A DNA stretch of 64,000 bases. Source: Bacteroides sp. (lineage in GTDB: Bacteria; Bacillota; Clostridia; Lachnospirales; Lachnospiraceae). Below the pieces are notes generated by a model that did not search any database, was not told where the DNA came from, and saw only the letters and a program-made list of their open reading frames with translations. Positions 42,808 to 53,059 of the stretch are shown in pieces. The stretch is from NCBI GenBank assembly GCA_023666705.1, contig JAMPBO010000008.1, forward strand, positions 1 through 64,000, in the 5' to 3' direction. Numbering within the stretch: the first letter of the stretch is position 1; the number at the start of each line of letters is the position of its first letter. The position numbers and the translations under genes were made by a program.

Positions 42808-44583
42808 TTAGTCCAATCTTATAACCTGGTTTTTTCCGGCTGCCTTTGCCATATAAAGTGCCTTGTCCACTCTGCTGTAAAGCGTGTCGGCAGTTTCATT
42901 CTTTGCCTGCGTAACTCCAATACTGACGGTCTGGCTGCCCGCCGTTTCATAAGCTACAGCCGCAAAATTCAATCGTATTTTCTCCGCCAGAACTGCTGCG
43001 TCATCCGCATTACAGTCTGTCAGCAATATCATAAATTCCTCACCGCCCCAGCGTCCCATGGAACAGGAATGAATCCCTGTCGTCGTATTTCTAAGAACGT
43101 CAGACAAAGCCTGAATTACATGGTCTCCTTCTTTATGTCCATATATATCGTTGACCTTTTTAAAGTTATCAATATCCAGCATAATCAGGGAAATATCATT
43201 GTCTGTCTCCCCATTACTGCGTTTGTCCAAAGCCCCACGAATCTTTCTCTCAATCTCCGCACGGTTATAGAGCCTCGTCAGCCCGTCCGTAACAGAGCTT
43301 AAAGCAAGCTTCATGTTTATTTCCTCCAGCTCGGCAGTGGATGCCTCAATAAAAGAAACAAAACGTCTGATAATCGGTATCTTTTCGTTATTATCATTGT
43401 CAATCTGTGCCTTGGCAATATTCACCCGTTTTCCTGTCTCAGGTGCATCCCCCTCCCGCATGCCGACAAGTACAAGCGTCACATTGAAATTAAGCATATC
43501 ACCCTTGATTCTCAAAAACTCACCGTGTGTATAAAATCCTGTTGTTGGTGCGACACTGTTGAATATTGCAGTCTCGTTACTGATATTCTCATCACCCCAA
43601 AACGCCCTTCTGGCAGCACAGGAAAAAGTCTGTATCACTTCAGGGCAAAAGTCCACAACCTTCTGTCCATCCTCCCTGATACTGGCAAGAATTGTCTCTG
43701 GATCTCCATAAGCCAGTCTGACAACCGCATCTTCCTGTACGTCAGAGGACATTACTAGTGAATCGTCATCGTTGACAGCAAGCGGACACCGCAAAATATC
43801 AACGTCACCGTGTTCCAGAAAAAGTGGGAATTCCAGCGTATTGGAGAAAAATCTGTCATTTCTGTTAATATTTAAAAATTTCCGGTATACATCCAATGCA
43901 GGTTTTCCATCCAGCTCATACAAAAGCTCCCGGTCTGCCTTCGTAACCCGAAATTTTCTTTTTAATGGCTTCCACCCTGAAATAAAAGTGCTGTATGTAT
44001 GAAAATCCGTTCCACCCAGCATCAAAAAAATGATGCCGTGCTCCAAAAAACCATTTCCTTTTGAAAATACGGCTGCCGTCTCATCATCCATATCAGGATT
44101 AAATGCACCACCGCCAAACACCTGAATGTCTTCCCGTAGGCTGCTCATCTCATTGCAGAATTCCATCATGGACATATTCATAATTGTTGCATGCATTTCC
44201 ACTGCCTGAATCCAAGGATTTTCATCACAGCATTTTTTCAGCATTTCCACGTCCTGCACCACAGTTTCTTCCGAAAAAGGAAACTGCATAATTTTTGCCT
44301 GTGTTGACTCATATTCAAAAATAGTGCATGTTAAAATAATTTTTGTATCCGTCAGCACCCCATCCATGATATTGGCATTCGTTGTACAACCCAAATACAA
44401 TGCGTCCGGCATTTCTTCATCCAAACAATCGCAAACATGCTGAATCCGTTCGAGTTCCATATCCTCTGAATATATTCTGAATACGGTAGCATAAGCCGAA
44501 TGGGACGTACACCATTCTTTGATTTCCTTTAGCTTTTCAAAAAATTCCTCATCATCTTTATAGCAAATTTGAAATTGTTTCAT
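42808..44583 (-). CDS. FIST-domain diguanylate cyclase
   Basis: A 591-residue protein. The first part (about 25-380) is a FIST N/C small-ligand sensor: DALYLGCTTNANIMDG, IQVFGGGAFNPDMDDETAAVF, and later FSCAARRAFWGDE. The GGDEF domain has the active motif GGEEF at about 513-517 and no clear RxxD site. FIST domains are thought to bind amino acids, so this cyclase probably makes c-di-GMP in response to a nutrient. It precedes the PAS-GGDEF-EAL gene with a 91-base gap, forming a make/break pair. Confidence 0.9.
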   Translation of the reverse strand: MKQFQICYKDDEEFFEKLKEIKEWCTSHSAYATVFRIYSEDMELERIQHVCDCLDEEMPDALYLGCTTNANIMDGVLTDTKIILTCTIFEYESTQAKIMQFPFSEETVVQDVEMLKKCCDENPWIQAVEMHATIMNMSMMEFCNEMSSLREDIQVFGGGAFNPDMDDETAAVFSKGNGFLEHGIIFLMLGGTDFHTYSTFISGWKPLKRKFRVTKADRELLYELDGKPALDVYRKFLNINRNDRFFSNTLEFPLFLEHGDVDILRCPLAVNDDDSLVMSSDVQEDAVVRLAYGDPETILASIREDGQKVVDFCPEVIQTFSCAARRAFWGDENISNETAIFNSVAPTTGFYTHGEFLRIKGDMLNFNVTLVLVGMREGDAPETGKRVNIAKAQIDNDNNEKIPIIRRFVSFIEASTAELEEINMKLALSSVTDGLTRLYNRAEIERKIRGALDKRSNGETDNDISLIMLDIDNFKKVNDIYGHKEGDHVIQALSDVLRNTTTGIHSCSMGRWGGEEFMILLTDCNADDAAVLAEKIRLNFAAVAYETAGSQTVSIGVTQAKNETADTLYSRVDKALYMAKAAGKNQVIRLD

Positions 44584-44866
44584 GCCATGTCTCTCCTTCT
44601 CACTATATAATTCGATTTCGTTACACCCTCATCCAAACATTGTCGAAAAACAATTGATTATATTATATCTTATCTTTCATCATCCCGCAATCAATTTTAT
44701 TTGTTACTTTCCCAAAGCTTTTCACAAAAAAATCACTTGTATTTCTTACACGCACGTAATACAATGTCCTTGAAGCATTGTATTCTATTTTACATTGTGG
44801 CTTAGCCAGTCCTTGACTAATCTGTTATCAAATAAACTTCGATGCTTTATTTCACAAAAATAGGCA
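44584..44866. other. Intergenic region (about 280 bp)
   Basis: AT-rich, with the upstream region of the FIST-GGDEF gene. No gene, riboswitch or clear operator is seen. Part of the right side may be decayed coding sequence of the Rpn-family remnant that follows. Confidence 0.5.
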
Positions 44867-45145
44867 GCGGATGATTTTACAAGGAAACTGGAAACTGCGG
44901 TTAAGTCCGTGAGAAGGAATGAGAAGTGGAGGATTGATTATATGACGCTAGAAATGCATTATCGGGAAAAATATGAAGAAGGCGTAGAGGATGGTCGCAG
45001 TGAAGGTATTGCCCAGGCAATTTCAAATACAATTTCAATTTTGCGGCGGAATAACTTTTCGGATGATAAAATTATTTCTGAACTTACAACTGCTTTCGGT
45101 ATATCAACAGAAGAAGCTGAAAAAATCGTCCTAAACAAGGCATGA
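44866..45145 (+). pseudogene. Rpn-family (PD-(D/E)XK) nuclease remnant
   Basis: An open frame of about 92 codons reading DDFTRKLETAVKSVRRNEKW, then MTLEMHYREKYEEGVEDGRSEG, and ending with a helix (DDKIISELTTAFGISTEEAEKIVL). This is the C-terminal third of the Rpn/transposase_31 family of recombination-promoting nucleases. The nuclease domain is absent and a TAG lies directly upstream. A small ORF from 44909 could still be translated but would encode only the tail. Confidence 0.65.
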
Positions 45146-45170
45146 TTGAAATAAAAAATCATTCAAAAAT

Positions 45171-45212
45171 ACGGTTGTGGTTACATACCCTAATTGTAAC
45201 CACAACCGTATT
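45171..45212. terminator. Strong bidirectional terminator
   Basis: ACGGTTGTGGTTACA and TGTAACCACAACCGT form a 15-bp perfect stem with T-rich flank on the plus side and A-rich on the other. It separates the Rpn remnant from the Mrp operon's 3' end. Confidence 0.9.
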
Positions 45213-45345
45213 TTATATGAATTTAATTTTTTAATGTTTCTTATTTATATTCACATCCTTACCTGCACCCTTGCTTTTTAGCTTCTTACAGCCATAGATG
45301 CCTGCGTTCCTATCTTATTTACCTTGCCTGGAATTGTAACGTGCA

Positions 45346-47400
45346 TTATATCATCGCAAACAGCAAATATATCATCGTGACAAGAAATGCTGCCGCAAAC
45401 ATAATCAGTCCGAAAGACACGGATTTGGCAAGCAGGTTTCCTGTTGCCATAAACTCCTGAAACTTTATGTGCTCCTTGTGTGGCTTTGGCTCAATGCTGT
45501 TATCCTTAAGGATTGTTTTTCTTATAAAATACACAGGTCCTTCAATGCACCAGTCACAGATCCTCATAAAGAAGGTTCCGATGGTTGGAACAATGATAAG
45601 AAGAATCGGCTTATATAACATCTTCTCAAGACTAAACCATGACGGAATGATATTTTTCTTTACGGTTCTCCCGATTACAAAGTAAAGCACAAGTCCGATT
45701 GCAATGGATATGCCTGCGCCCTGAAGATTTTCAGCTGAAAAATAGTCATATGTGCCTGTAAGCTTATCAACAGCAAAAAAATCTGCACCTGCATCTACAA
45801 GCCTGTCAAGGGTATATTGCGGAACAATACCGCACACCAATGCAAATACCGCCAGCAGCCCCAACATTATATAAACCACAACTGTCGTATGCTTCGTTTC
45901 CTGAACCTTATCTTCAATTTCTGTTTCTCCCTTAAATTCTTCTTCCGTCTGTATTTCAGCCTTGCCCTGTATCTCAACCTCACCCTGCACTGCAGTTTCC
46001 GGCTTACACCAAAACAGCGGAATATAAAGCTTTAACATGTATGCCAAGGTACAGCCACCGCCTACAAGGAACAAAATTTCAAGCGTCTTGACAGCTGTTA
46101 TATTTGCTGTACCGCCACATGTAATTCCTGCCCTTACAAGCTCCTGATATTTTACAAGTCCCTCATGTATATATGTTTTACTCACATAGCCCGATAACAA
46201 TGGGATACCTGATATTCCCAAGACCGCTATTGTAACGATTGCTTTAATCATCGGCTTATGGTAGCCCCAGCCCTTAAGCTTATTTAAGTCAAGATTTCTT
46301 CCACATTCAACGGCAATGATTCCTACAACTACAAAGAAAATCATTTTGTAGACGGAATGATTTATCATATGCAGATAAGCACCTCTTGCGGCAACCTCCT
46401 GTGGCTCGGCACCACCGAGAATACAGGCTGTGCCAAGTCCCACAATGATATACCCAATCTGCGACATTGAGGAGTAGGCAAGTATCCGCTTTATGTTCAC
46501 GGAGCAAAGTGCCCAAAGTCCGCCCACAAGCATGGTGGTGAGTCCAAAAACGAGTATCATCATGCCCCATTCATAGCAGCCCTGCATGAGATTGCTGCAA
46601 ACAACTGCCATACCAATCACACCGACCTTGGAAAGCACGGTAGAAAGAAGTGCCGTCGCACAGGCTGGTGCCGCTTCATATGACTGTGCAAGCCATGTGT
46701 GGACAGGATACATGCCTGCCTTTGCACCATAGCCCAGTATAATAAGCACACAAGGTAAAAAAATCTCCATCTTACGGTCATGGGTCATACTCTCTCCCAC
46801 AAAACGCAAATATGAATAATCCAGTCCGCCTATCTCATGCTGCAGAAGTAAAATTCCCGTGAGCGTTACAAGTCCGCCCATCACAGCATAGATAAGATAC
46901 GATGCCGCCGCCCTCATGTCCTTTGCCGTGCCAAAATGAGATACCCACGGATAAGAGCAAAGTGACATCACCTCAAAAAAGATAAATGCTGACAGCATAT
47001 CGTCACTCAGCACCATTCCAAGTGTCGCACCGAGGACAAGTAATCCAAAAAATGTAAAGGAAGCCGCTCCTCCATCCGGTTTTCCCGATATTTCATCCGT
47101 ATAGCCAGGGCGGAAATAATCCCGCGAATATATCATTGCAACAAGCCACATGATTACTGTGAGAGAACAAAATACCATGCGGAAGCCATCAAACACAAGC
47201 AATATACCCGTGCCAAAAATTCCGTCAATGGAAAGTGTAAGCGTTCCCTGCGTGATATAAATATAGGACGTATACGCCATAAGCAGGGTCATAACCCCAA
47301 GCACTCCATATAAAATACCTGTTTTTTTCGCTGCATAATACAATGCAGCACCCAAAAAAGGCAGGCATACGAGAATAATCAGTAAACTATTGTTATCCAT
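45346..47400 (-). CDS. NuoL/MrpA-type large antiporter subunit
   Basis: A 684-residue polytopic membrane protein, last gene of the operon. The central part is a proton_antipo_M domain with FEVMSLCSYPWVSHFG, LIYAVMGG, GYGAKAGMYPVHTWLAQSYEAAP (trans-membrane lysine and the key HTWLP-like motif with AQ in place of PD) and KRILAYSSMSQIGYI. It ends with a charged linker (about 465-500) and extra helices. It is one of four large proton-conducting subunits here. Its exact equivalent (MrpA or D) is unclear. Confidence 0.85.
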   Translation of the reverse strand: MDNNSLLIILVCLPFLGAALYYAAKKTGILYGVLGVMTLLMAYTSYIYITQGTLTLSIDGIFGTGILLVFDGFRMVFCSLTVIMWLVAMIYSRDYFRPGYTDEISGKPDGGAASFTFFGLLVLGATLGMVLSDDMLSAFIFFEVMSLCSYPWVSHFGTAKDMRAAASYLIYAVMGGLVTLTGILLLQHEIGGLDYSYLRFVGESMTHDRKMEIFLPCVLIILGYGAKAGMYPVHTWLAQSYEAAPACATALLSTVLSKVGVIGMAVVCSNLMQGCYEWGMMILVFGLTTMLVGGLWALCSVNIKRILAYSSMSQIGYIIVGLGTACILGGAEPQEVAARGAYLHMINHSVYKMIFFVVVGIIAVECGRNLDLNKLKGWGYHKPMIKAIVTIAVLGISGIPLLSGYVSKTYIHEGLVKYQELVRAGITCGGTANITAVKTLEILFLVGGGCTLAYMLKLYIPLFWCKPETAVQGEVEIQGKAEIQTEEEFKGETEIEDKVQETKHTTVVVYIMLGLLAVFALVCGIVPQYTLDRLVDAGADFFAVDKLTGTYDYFSAENLQGAGISIAIGLVLYFVIGRTVKKNIIPSWFSLEKMLYKPILLIIVPTIGTFFMRICDWCIEGPVYFIRKTILKDNSIEPKPHKEHIKFQEFMATGNLLAKSVSFGLIMFAAAFLVTMIYLLFAMI

Positions 47401-47411
47401 ATGAGTACCTC

Positions 47412-48878
47412 CTATAAGCCCTGAGCCATTTGATGTAAAAATCCAACAATCGGCTCAGCAAAAATGCCCATAACCACAACGACAACCGTAAGAACAGCAA
47501 ATGGCAGCTTCATCCTAAGTCCCGGGTCCGTTACATTCTCAAAGACACGTCCGTCAAACGTTTCCTCGTCAACGACAAATGCACGGATTGCAACCACCAT
47601 AATATACATGGCTGTCAAAAGTCCTGAAATGAGAAGAACCACTGCACCCACATATGCAAAACCGCCCTCTATCATGGCACCCTTTATCAGGTTCCATTTG
47701 CTGATAAAGCCCGGAAGCGGCGGCACACCCGTAACGGCAAGTGCCGATATTGCAAAGCATACCATCGTGAATGGCATAGCCTTGCCAATTCCTACAATTT
47801 CATATACATACTGCTTGTGTCCCCTTACCATAATGGCACCGACACATGCAAAGAGAATGATTTTCATAAATGCGTGAGCCAGCATATGTGCCATACCGCC
47901 CACAAGTCCCTGTTTACTCATCAGCGTAAAGCCAAAAACAATATAGGACAGATTACTGACCGTTGAGTAGGCAAGACGTCTTTTAATGTGCTGCTCCTTA
48001 TATGCCATACAGGAACCGAATAATATGGTTATCAGTGCTGCCGACATAACCAGATACTGCACCCATGTACCCTTAAGGATGTCCGTTCCGTAGCTGAAAT
48101 AAGTAAGCCTGCCGATTGCAAACGCTCCTGATTTCACGACTGCAACGGCATGCAAAAGTGCAGTGACAGGTGTAGGTGCTACTGATGCCTTCGGCAGCCA
48201 GCCATGAAACGGGAACACTGCCGCCTTTACCCCGAAGCCAAAAAATGCAAAGGCATACCAAACCCGCATAAGCTGCTCCTTGTTTGCAGGAAGATTTTTA
48301 AGCACGCCGCCCCACACAAAGGCTGAGGTTTCACCATAATTCAGTATAAACATCAGACTGATAAAACCAAAGCTGGCACCTGCAATGGAATATACCATAT
48401 AGGTCTTTGCAGCCTGAATGGACTCTAAATTTGCCTCATGCATAACAAGCGGAAGGGTCACAAGCGTAAGCATCTCATAGAACAGATACATGGTCTCAAG
48501 ATTTCCTGCAAATGCCACTCCTATCGTAATTCCATATGTCATGGTATAAAAGGTAAAGAACGAATCCTTCCTGTGCTCATTTTCCATATACTCAAACGCA
48601 TACAGGCTGGCAAACGGCCACAAAAAGGAAACAATTCCTGCAAACACCATTGACATTTTATCTATGTGAAACTCAATCGTAAGATTTTTTGTGAGGTCAA
48701 ACAATACAAAAATGTCTGACGGAGGATTCAAAAGCAGATATGCAACTACAATTGAATTGATAATTACTCCAATTTCAACATAGATATTTCTTTTTCTGTC
48801 CGAATCAAAATGAAAGGCAGAAACCAGTATTCCGATTAACATTGGAAACAAGATTGGAAAACACATTAAAAATCCCAT
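47412..48878 (-). CDS. mrpD: MrpD-like proton-conducting subunit
   Basis: A 488-residue protein with about 14 hydrophobic segments and the antiporter core: YLFYEMLTLVTLPLVMH, FFGFGVKAAVFPFHGWLPKAS (with VAPTPVTALLHAVAVVKSGAFAI after it), and KRRLAYSTVSNLSYIVFG. The transmembrane Glu in YEMLTL and Lys in GVKAAVFPFHGWLP are the residues used for proton movement in this family. It overlaps no neighbour; AAGGCGG-like SD upstream. Confidence 0.88.
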   Translation of the reverse strand: MGFLMCFPILFPMLIGILVSAFHFDSDRKRNIYVEIGVIINSIVVAYLLLNPPSDIFVLFDLTKNLTIEFHIDKMSMVFAGIVSFLWPFASLYAFEYMENEHRKDSFFTFYTMTYGITIGVAFAGNLETMYLFYEMLTLVTLPLVMHEANLESIQAAKTYMVYSIAGASFGFISLMFILNYGETSAFVWGGVLKNLPANKEQLMRVWYAFAFFGFGVKAAVFPFHGWLPKASVAPTPVTALLHAVAVVKSGAFAIGRLTYFSYGTDILKGTWVQYLVMSAALITILFGSCMAYKEQHIKRRLAYSTVSNLSYIVFGFTLMSKQGLVGGMAHMLAHAFMKIILFACVGAIMVRGHKQYVYEIVGIGKAMPFTMVCFAISALAVTGVPPLPGFISKWNLIKGAMIEGGFAYVGAVVLLISGLLTAMYIMVVAIRAFVVDEETFDGRVFENVTDPGLRMKLPFAVLTVVVVVMGIFAEPIVGFLHQMAQGL

Positions 48879-48892
48879 TACATATCACCGCC

Positions 48893-50203
48893 TTACATTA
48901 CAGTTGCCGCAAATTCAGCAAAAACATCAGTAACAACATTTGGATAAATACCTAAAACAAAGATAAGCACAGTCAAAATAACAATCGGCACAGTCATCCA
49001 TGCTGTCGGCTCACATTTTTCATATTCCTTTTTGGCAAACTCTGCCCTCGGAATATATCCTCTGATAAACACGGGGAACAAATAGCCTGCCGTCAAAAGT
49101 GCACTCACCATAAGGACAACCATTCCGACAACAGCTATCACGTGGTTTGCACCTCCAAGGTTCAGTGCCCCGCGGCACAAATACCATTTACTCAAAAAGG
49201 TTCCTGCAGGCGGTATGCCTACAAGGGTAACCGAAGCGATTGTATAGCAGAAAAATGTAACCGGCATACATCTGCCAAGCCCGTCATATTCATCCACAAG
49301 CCTCTTTCCCGCCTGGTGTATTATGGTACCTGCCACAAGGAACAGGGTAATTTTTACCATGGAATGCAGTACAACATGAATCATCGCACCGATAAATCCC
49401 GTTACATTTAAAAGTGACAGTCCAAACATGATGTAATTCATTTGGCTCACTGTTGAATAGGCAAGCCGTTTTTTAAATATTTTCTCACGGTATGCAAGCA
49501 TACTTCCAAGGAATATGGTAATAACAGCCAGTATCATCCACACGGTCTGCACCCATGTTCCCCTTATAAAATCTGCACCAAAAACATAAAAAACGGTTCG
49601 GATTACTGCAAATGCACCACACTTCACTATAATACCTGAAAGTGCTGCTGAGCCTGGTGACGGTGCAACAGGGTGTGCTGCTGGAAGCCATGCATGATAC
49701 GGAAGGATTGCCGCTTTTACACCAAACCCGATAATCATCAAAAATGCCGAGATGAGATATAACCTTGTATTTCCATTTAAAAAGTCCAAATCAAGGGAAC
49801 CGCCCTTTACAAACGGAATGTCCCCGCCCTTGTTTGCATAAAGGGCAAACACACCAAACAGTGCGGTAAATGCTCCTGCGATTGAGAAATATAGAATACG
49901 GAATCCACCCTTTCTTGACTCCTTATTTCTTTCGTGAAACACAAACATTGCCGTGGTAAGCGACACAAATTCAAAGCTGATATACATTGTAATCAGGTTT
50001 GCGGAAAACAGCTCTGACAGAATGGATAAATAACTTAACACATAAAAAACATAGTAGGACCGTTTATGCCCATCCGCTTTGAAATATCCCGTCTGATATA
50101 TGGCAATGAGCAAATACATGAATGAAGTAAGGATTGCAAATATAACACCAAGCTCATCCATTTGGTATTTAATTATAAATTCCCCGGATAATTTATATTC
50201 CAT
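48893..50203 (-). CDS. mrpD: MrpD-like proton-conducting subunit
   Basis: A 436-residue member of the same family: YISFEFVSLTTAMFVFH, GFGVKAAILPYHAWLPAAHP followed by VAPSPGSAALSGIIVKCGAFAV, and KKRLAYSTVSQMNYIMFG. It is the shortest of the four large subunits. The start at 50203 has AAGGAGG with good spacing; the longer frame to 50242 overlaps the next gene and has no SD. About 12 transmembrane segments are predicted. Confidence 0.88.
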   Translation of the reverse strand: MEYKLSGEFIIKYQMDELGVIFAILTSFMYLLIAIYQTGYFKADGHKRSYYVFYVLSYLSILSELFSANLITMYISFEFVSLTTAMFVFHERNKESRKGGFRILYFSIAGAFTALFGVFALYANKGGDIPFVKGGSLDLDFLNGNTRLYLISAFLMIIGFGVKAAILPYHAWLPAAHPVAPSPGSAALSGIIVKCGAFAVIRTVFYVFGADFIRGTWVQTVWMILAVITIFLGSMLAYREKIFKKRLAYSTVSQMNYIMFGLSLLNVTGFIGAMIHVVLHSMVKITLFLVAGTIIHQAGKRLVDEYDGLGRCMPVTFFCYTIASVTLVGIPPAGTFLSKWYLCRGALNLGGANHVIAVVGMVVLMVSALLTAGYLFPVFIRGYIPRAEFAKKEYEKCEPTAWMTVPIVILTVLIFVLGIYPNVVTDVFAEFAATVM

Positions 50204-50216
50204 AATCCGTTCCTCC

Positions 50217-51710
50217 TTACGCAAACATGTCAATACCCTCAAGGATTAAATCCAGTATTGGCTGTGCATTTGTACCAAGATAAATATTTAAACAGATAAA
50301 AATAACGCAGGCAATGATAAACATAGGCTCTTTCGGATATATTTTTACCTGATCCTCTTCCTTAATCGGTCTATATACAGATATAATGGCTCTCATGAAG
50401 TAAACCGCATTTAATAAGGTACTGAACGCAAGTGCAAGCATAACAATAACCAGCTTAACCGTCGATGCATTGATTGCTGCATCCGCAAAGCATACTTTCG
50501 CAATGAAGCCTGCCAGCATAGGAATACCAATCATGGAGCATGCACCTACCGTAAATGTAATTCCCGCAATCGGGTTTTTGATTGCAGAGCCTCCCAGGTC
50601 ATCAAACTCCTTACTGTCGTCAGACACATAGGAAAGACCATCCGCAGATATAAACATCATGGACTTTGCTGAGGAATGGGCGAAAAGATGGAAAATTGCC
50701 GCCATCATTCCAAGCTCTGTTCCAAGTCCCATACCCATATAAATATATCCGATCTGGGCGACAGATGAATACGCAATCATTTGCCTTACGTCTGTCTGTG
50801 CAATGGCTCTTACCGAGCCCATAATCATACCCACAACTCCAAATACAAAGAAAACATTGCCGATTCTTGTTGTTCTTATGACATCCATTCCGATAACCCG
50901 GTACATAATCTTTATCAGAAGGAAAATATATCCCTTTGATATGAGGGACGACAGCAATGCACTGGAGGTTGCAGTCGAATATCCGTATGCATCAGGCAGC
51001 CATGAGTGGAACGGAAACAACGCACTCTTGATTGCGATGCCGACACACAAAACACCAACCGTAACCGTAAGTGGAAGCTGATATAAGCCGTTTGCCGTAT
51101 TTTGTGCTATCGTCTCCTTTATGTTTGACATGAGCAGATGTCCCGTCAGGTCATAAAGCATGGAAAGCCCAAGTAAAATAAGACCGGAACCGATAAGGCT
51201 CATTATCATATATTTTGCCGCCGCAACAAGGCAGTGCCCATTATCCTTAATCATAATAAGTGCACATGCGGATATTGTCATAATTTCAATAAAAACATAT
51301 CCCGTAAACAGGTCATTTGTATAAACCATTGCAAGCAATGCTGCAAGCAGCAGGTCAACCATAATATAGTAAAAATTCCTCTTTTTGGGAGCAACGTCAA
51401 CAAATACCCTCTTCATGCCTCCGAGCACGGACGCAAACATTACAATGGAAAAAAGGGTTGCCGTCATTGCTTCAAGAATGCCGACACGGATTTCATTTCC
51501 CCATGGTGCAGGAAAATGACCCATGTAATAGGTATAGGACTCTCCAATGGAAGCGACATAAAGCAGGGTGAGGAAGGACATAATTCCAACTGCACCAATC
51601 ACAACCAGCGAAAATACCCTTGCCACCTTGTCACTCATAATCGATATGATAACTGCCGAAACCATAGAAAGGATAATACAGAAAAACGGCATGTTCCGCA
51701 AAAATTCCAT
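50217..51710 (-). CDS. mrpD: MrpD proton-conducting subunit
   Basis: A 497-residue protein, matching the usual MrpD length. Key segments are GYVFIEIMTISACALIM, CVGIAIKSALFPFHSWLPDAYG followed by YSTATSSALLSSLISKGYIF, and RQMIAYSSVAQIGYIYMG. It follows mrpC by two bases, the standard mrpC-mrpD order. Of the four large subunits it is the most MrpD-like by length and position. Confidence 0.9.
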   Translation of the reverse strand: MEFLRNMPFFCIILSMVSAVIISIMSDKVARVFSLVVIGAVGIMSFLTLLYVASIGESYTYYMGHFPAPWGNEIRVGILEAMTATLFSIVMFASVLGGMKRVFVDVAPKKRNFYYIMVDLLLAALLAMVYTNDLFTGYVFIEIMTISACALIMIKDNGHCLVAAAKYMIMSLIGSGLILLGLSMLYDLTGHLLMSNIKETIAQNTANGLYQLPLTVTVGVLCVGIAIKSALFPFHSWLPDAYGYSTATSSALLSSLISKGYIFLLIKIMYRVIGMDVIRTTRIGNVFFVFGVVGMIMGSVRAIAQTDVRQMIAYSSVAQIGYIYMGMGLGTELGMMAAIFHLFAHSSAKSMMFISADGLSYVSDDSKEFDDLGGSAIKNPIAGITFTVGACSMIGIPMLAGFIAKVCFADAAINASTVKLVIVMLALAFSTLLNAVYFMRAIISVYRPIKEEDQVKIYPKEPMFIIACVIFICLNIYLGTNAQPILDLILEGIDMFA

Positions 51711-51712
51711 GC

Positions 51713-52099
51713 TTAGAGTCCTCCCTTTCTGGATATGATTGCAATCTCATCGATATCGAGCGTGTGATACCTTCTGTATAATTTGACCGTGAGTGCAAGC
51801 ATAATGGCAGTGACACTTACCGATACAACGATTCCCGTAAGCACAAGCCCTGCAGGAACCGGATTGATATATGCGTTTACATCCATAACATTATCGACCA
51901 CAATCGGAGCCTTTCTTCCTGCAACATATCCCTTTGCCGCAAGAAACAGATAAATTGCATTGTCCATAAGATTAAAGCCGATTATTTTTTTTATCAGGTT
52001 TTTGTTGAGAAGAAGTGTTGTAAAGCCTATGCCGAATATAATAACCGCCACTGTCTCATAGTAATTTGTAAACAAATGTGTTACAAGCTCTTTTAACAT
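51713..52099 (-). CDS. mrpC: Mrp antiporter subunit C
   Basis: A 128-residue NuoK-like protein with three hydrophobic segments (about 17-34, 40-56, 82-110). The block NKNLIKKIIGFNLMDNAIYLFLAA and the closing NPVPAGLVLTGIVVSVSVTAIMLAL are characteristic of MrpC/MnhC. It sits between the fused MnhB-type gene and mrpD. Confidence 0.9.
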   Translation of the reverse strand: MLKELVTHLFTNYYETVAVIIFGIGFTTLLLNKNLIKKIIGFNLMDNAIYLFLAAKGYVAGRKAPIVVDNVMDVNAYINPVPAGLVLTGIVVSVSVTAIMLALTVKLYRRYHTLDIDEIAIISRKGGL

Positions 52100-52102
52100 A
52101 GT

Positions 52103-53059
52103 CTATATCCTCCCTCTTTTGAATAATGCAAAAAATCCGTACATTGTGCAGGCAACCACAAGTCCGACGCAAATATTTAAGTATAAAATCAATCCACTGC
52201 TTAATATCGCACCCGGTGTTCCAAGTGGAATCATGCTGTGCAGATGATTTGCTCCCGTAAAAAACGAATAGCTCTTTGCCAAACCGTAAAAAAGCAATGC
52301 TCCAAATGTAATTTTTTTAAAGGTTTTATAAGAAAATATCTGTTCCATACGCTCAAAGCCGTATGCATTTGCAAACAAAATAAGACCTGCACCCATGATT
52401 GCACCACCGGAAAAGCCTCCGCCCGGTGACAAATGACCGTTTAGAACTACATAAATTCCAAACACAAGGATGACTGGCACAAGAAACTTCGCCGCCTTCT
52501 CCAATATAATATCCCTCTTAAAATCAATGACATCCTCGTCAGGCTTTGGCTCGTCATCGTCATTCCGGAGAAGAATCAGAACACAACAGCATGCAATAAA
52601 TAAAACATTGGACTCACCAAAGGTATCAAATGCCCTGTAATCAAGTATCATACCCGAAACGATGTTTACGGCTCCCGTCTCCTCAAGTCCGTTTTCGATA
52701 TACCGCTGCGAAACAATATTATTGTCGGGATTGCTCTTATTTCCAAATTTAGGCAGATAAGCAACCGTTATCAGAAGTATTGCAATAATAATCAGGCAAA
52801 TTACAGTTGACATAATACTGTAAAACTTATTTGCCTGCTTTACAAATTTTCTGTGCCTGAATGCCTGATAAAGCTCACGTCTTTGAATGTCATCCGAAGT
52901 CGTAAACTCTGAAAAAAACTCATCCGCATCCACAATTTTATCCTTTTTTTCCTGTTTTTTCCTCGCATGCGGAGTGTCAGGAAGCTCCAGATCCCCTGTC
53001 ATAAAGTCAGAAAATTTCTGGCTTGCACTGTCCTTATAATTTTCTTTTAATTTACTCAT
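52103..53059 (-). CDS. mrpB: Fused MbhE-like + MnhB (MrpB) subunit
   Basis: A 318-residue protein. After a charged cytoplasmic N-terminus of about 85 residues comes one helix (MSTVICLIIIAILLITVAYLP), then AFDTFGESNVLFIACCCVLILL, the segment ending MrpA or MbhE, and finally an MnhB domain (AAKFLVPVILVFGIYVVLNGHLSPGGGFSGGAIMGAGLIL). The start at 53059 gives MSKLKENYKD and overlaps the upstream gene's stop. In Mrp operons these parts belong to the end of mrpA and to mrpB; here they are fused. Confidence 0.85.
   Translation of the reverse strand: MSKLKENYKDSASQKFSDFMTGDLELPDTPHARKKQEKKDKIVDADEFFSEFTTSDDIQRRELYQAFRHRKFVKQANKFYSIMSTVICLIIIAILLITVAYLPKFGNKSNPDNNIVSQRYIENGLEETGAVNIVSGMILDYRAFDTFGESNVLFIACCCVLILLRNDDDEPKPDEDVIDFKRDIILEKAAKFLVPVILVFGIYVVLNGHLSPGGGFSGGAIMGAGLILFANAYGFERMEQIFSYKTFKKITFGALLFYGLAKSYSFFTGANHLHSMIPLGTPGAILSSGLILYLNICVGLVVACTMYGFFALFKRGRI

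Noticed and set aside
51234-51716. Long plus-strand ORF opposite mrpD
   Set aside because: It is a mirror frame of a strongly conserved membrane gene, has no SD, and its protein is unlike any family.
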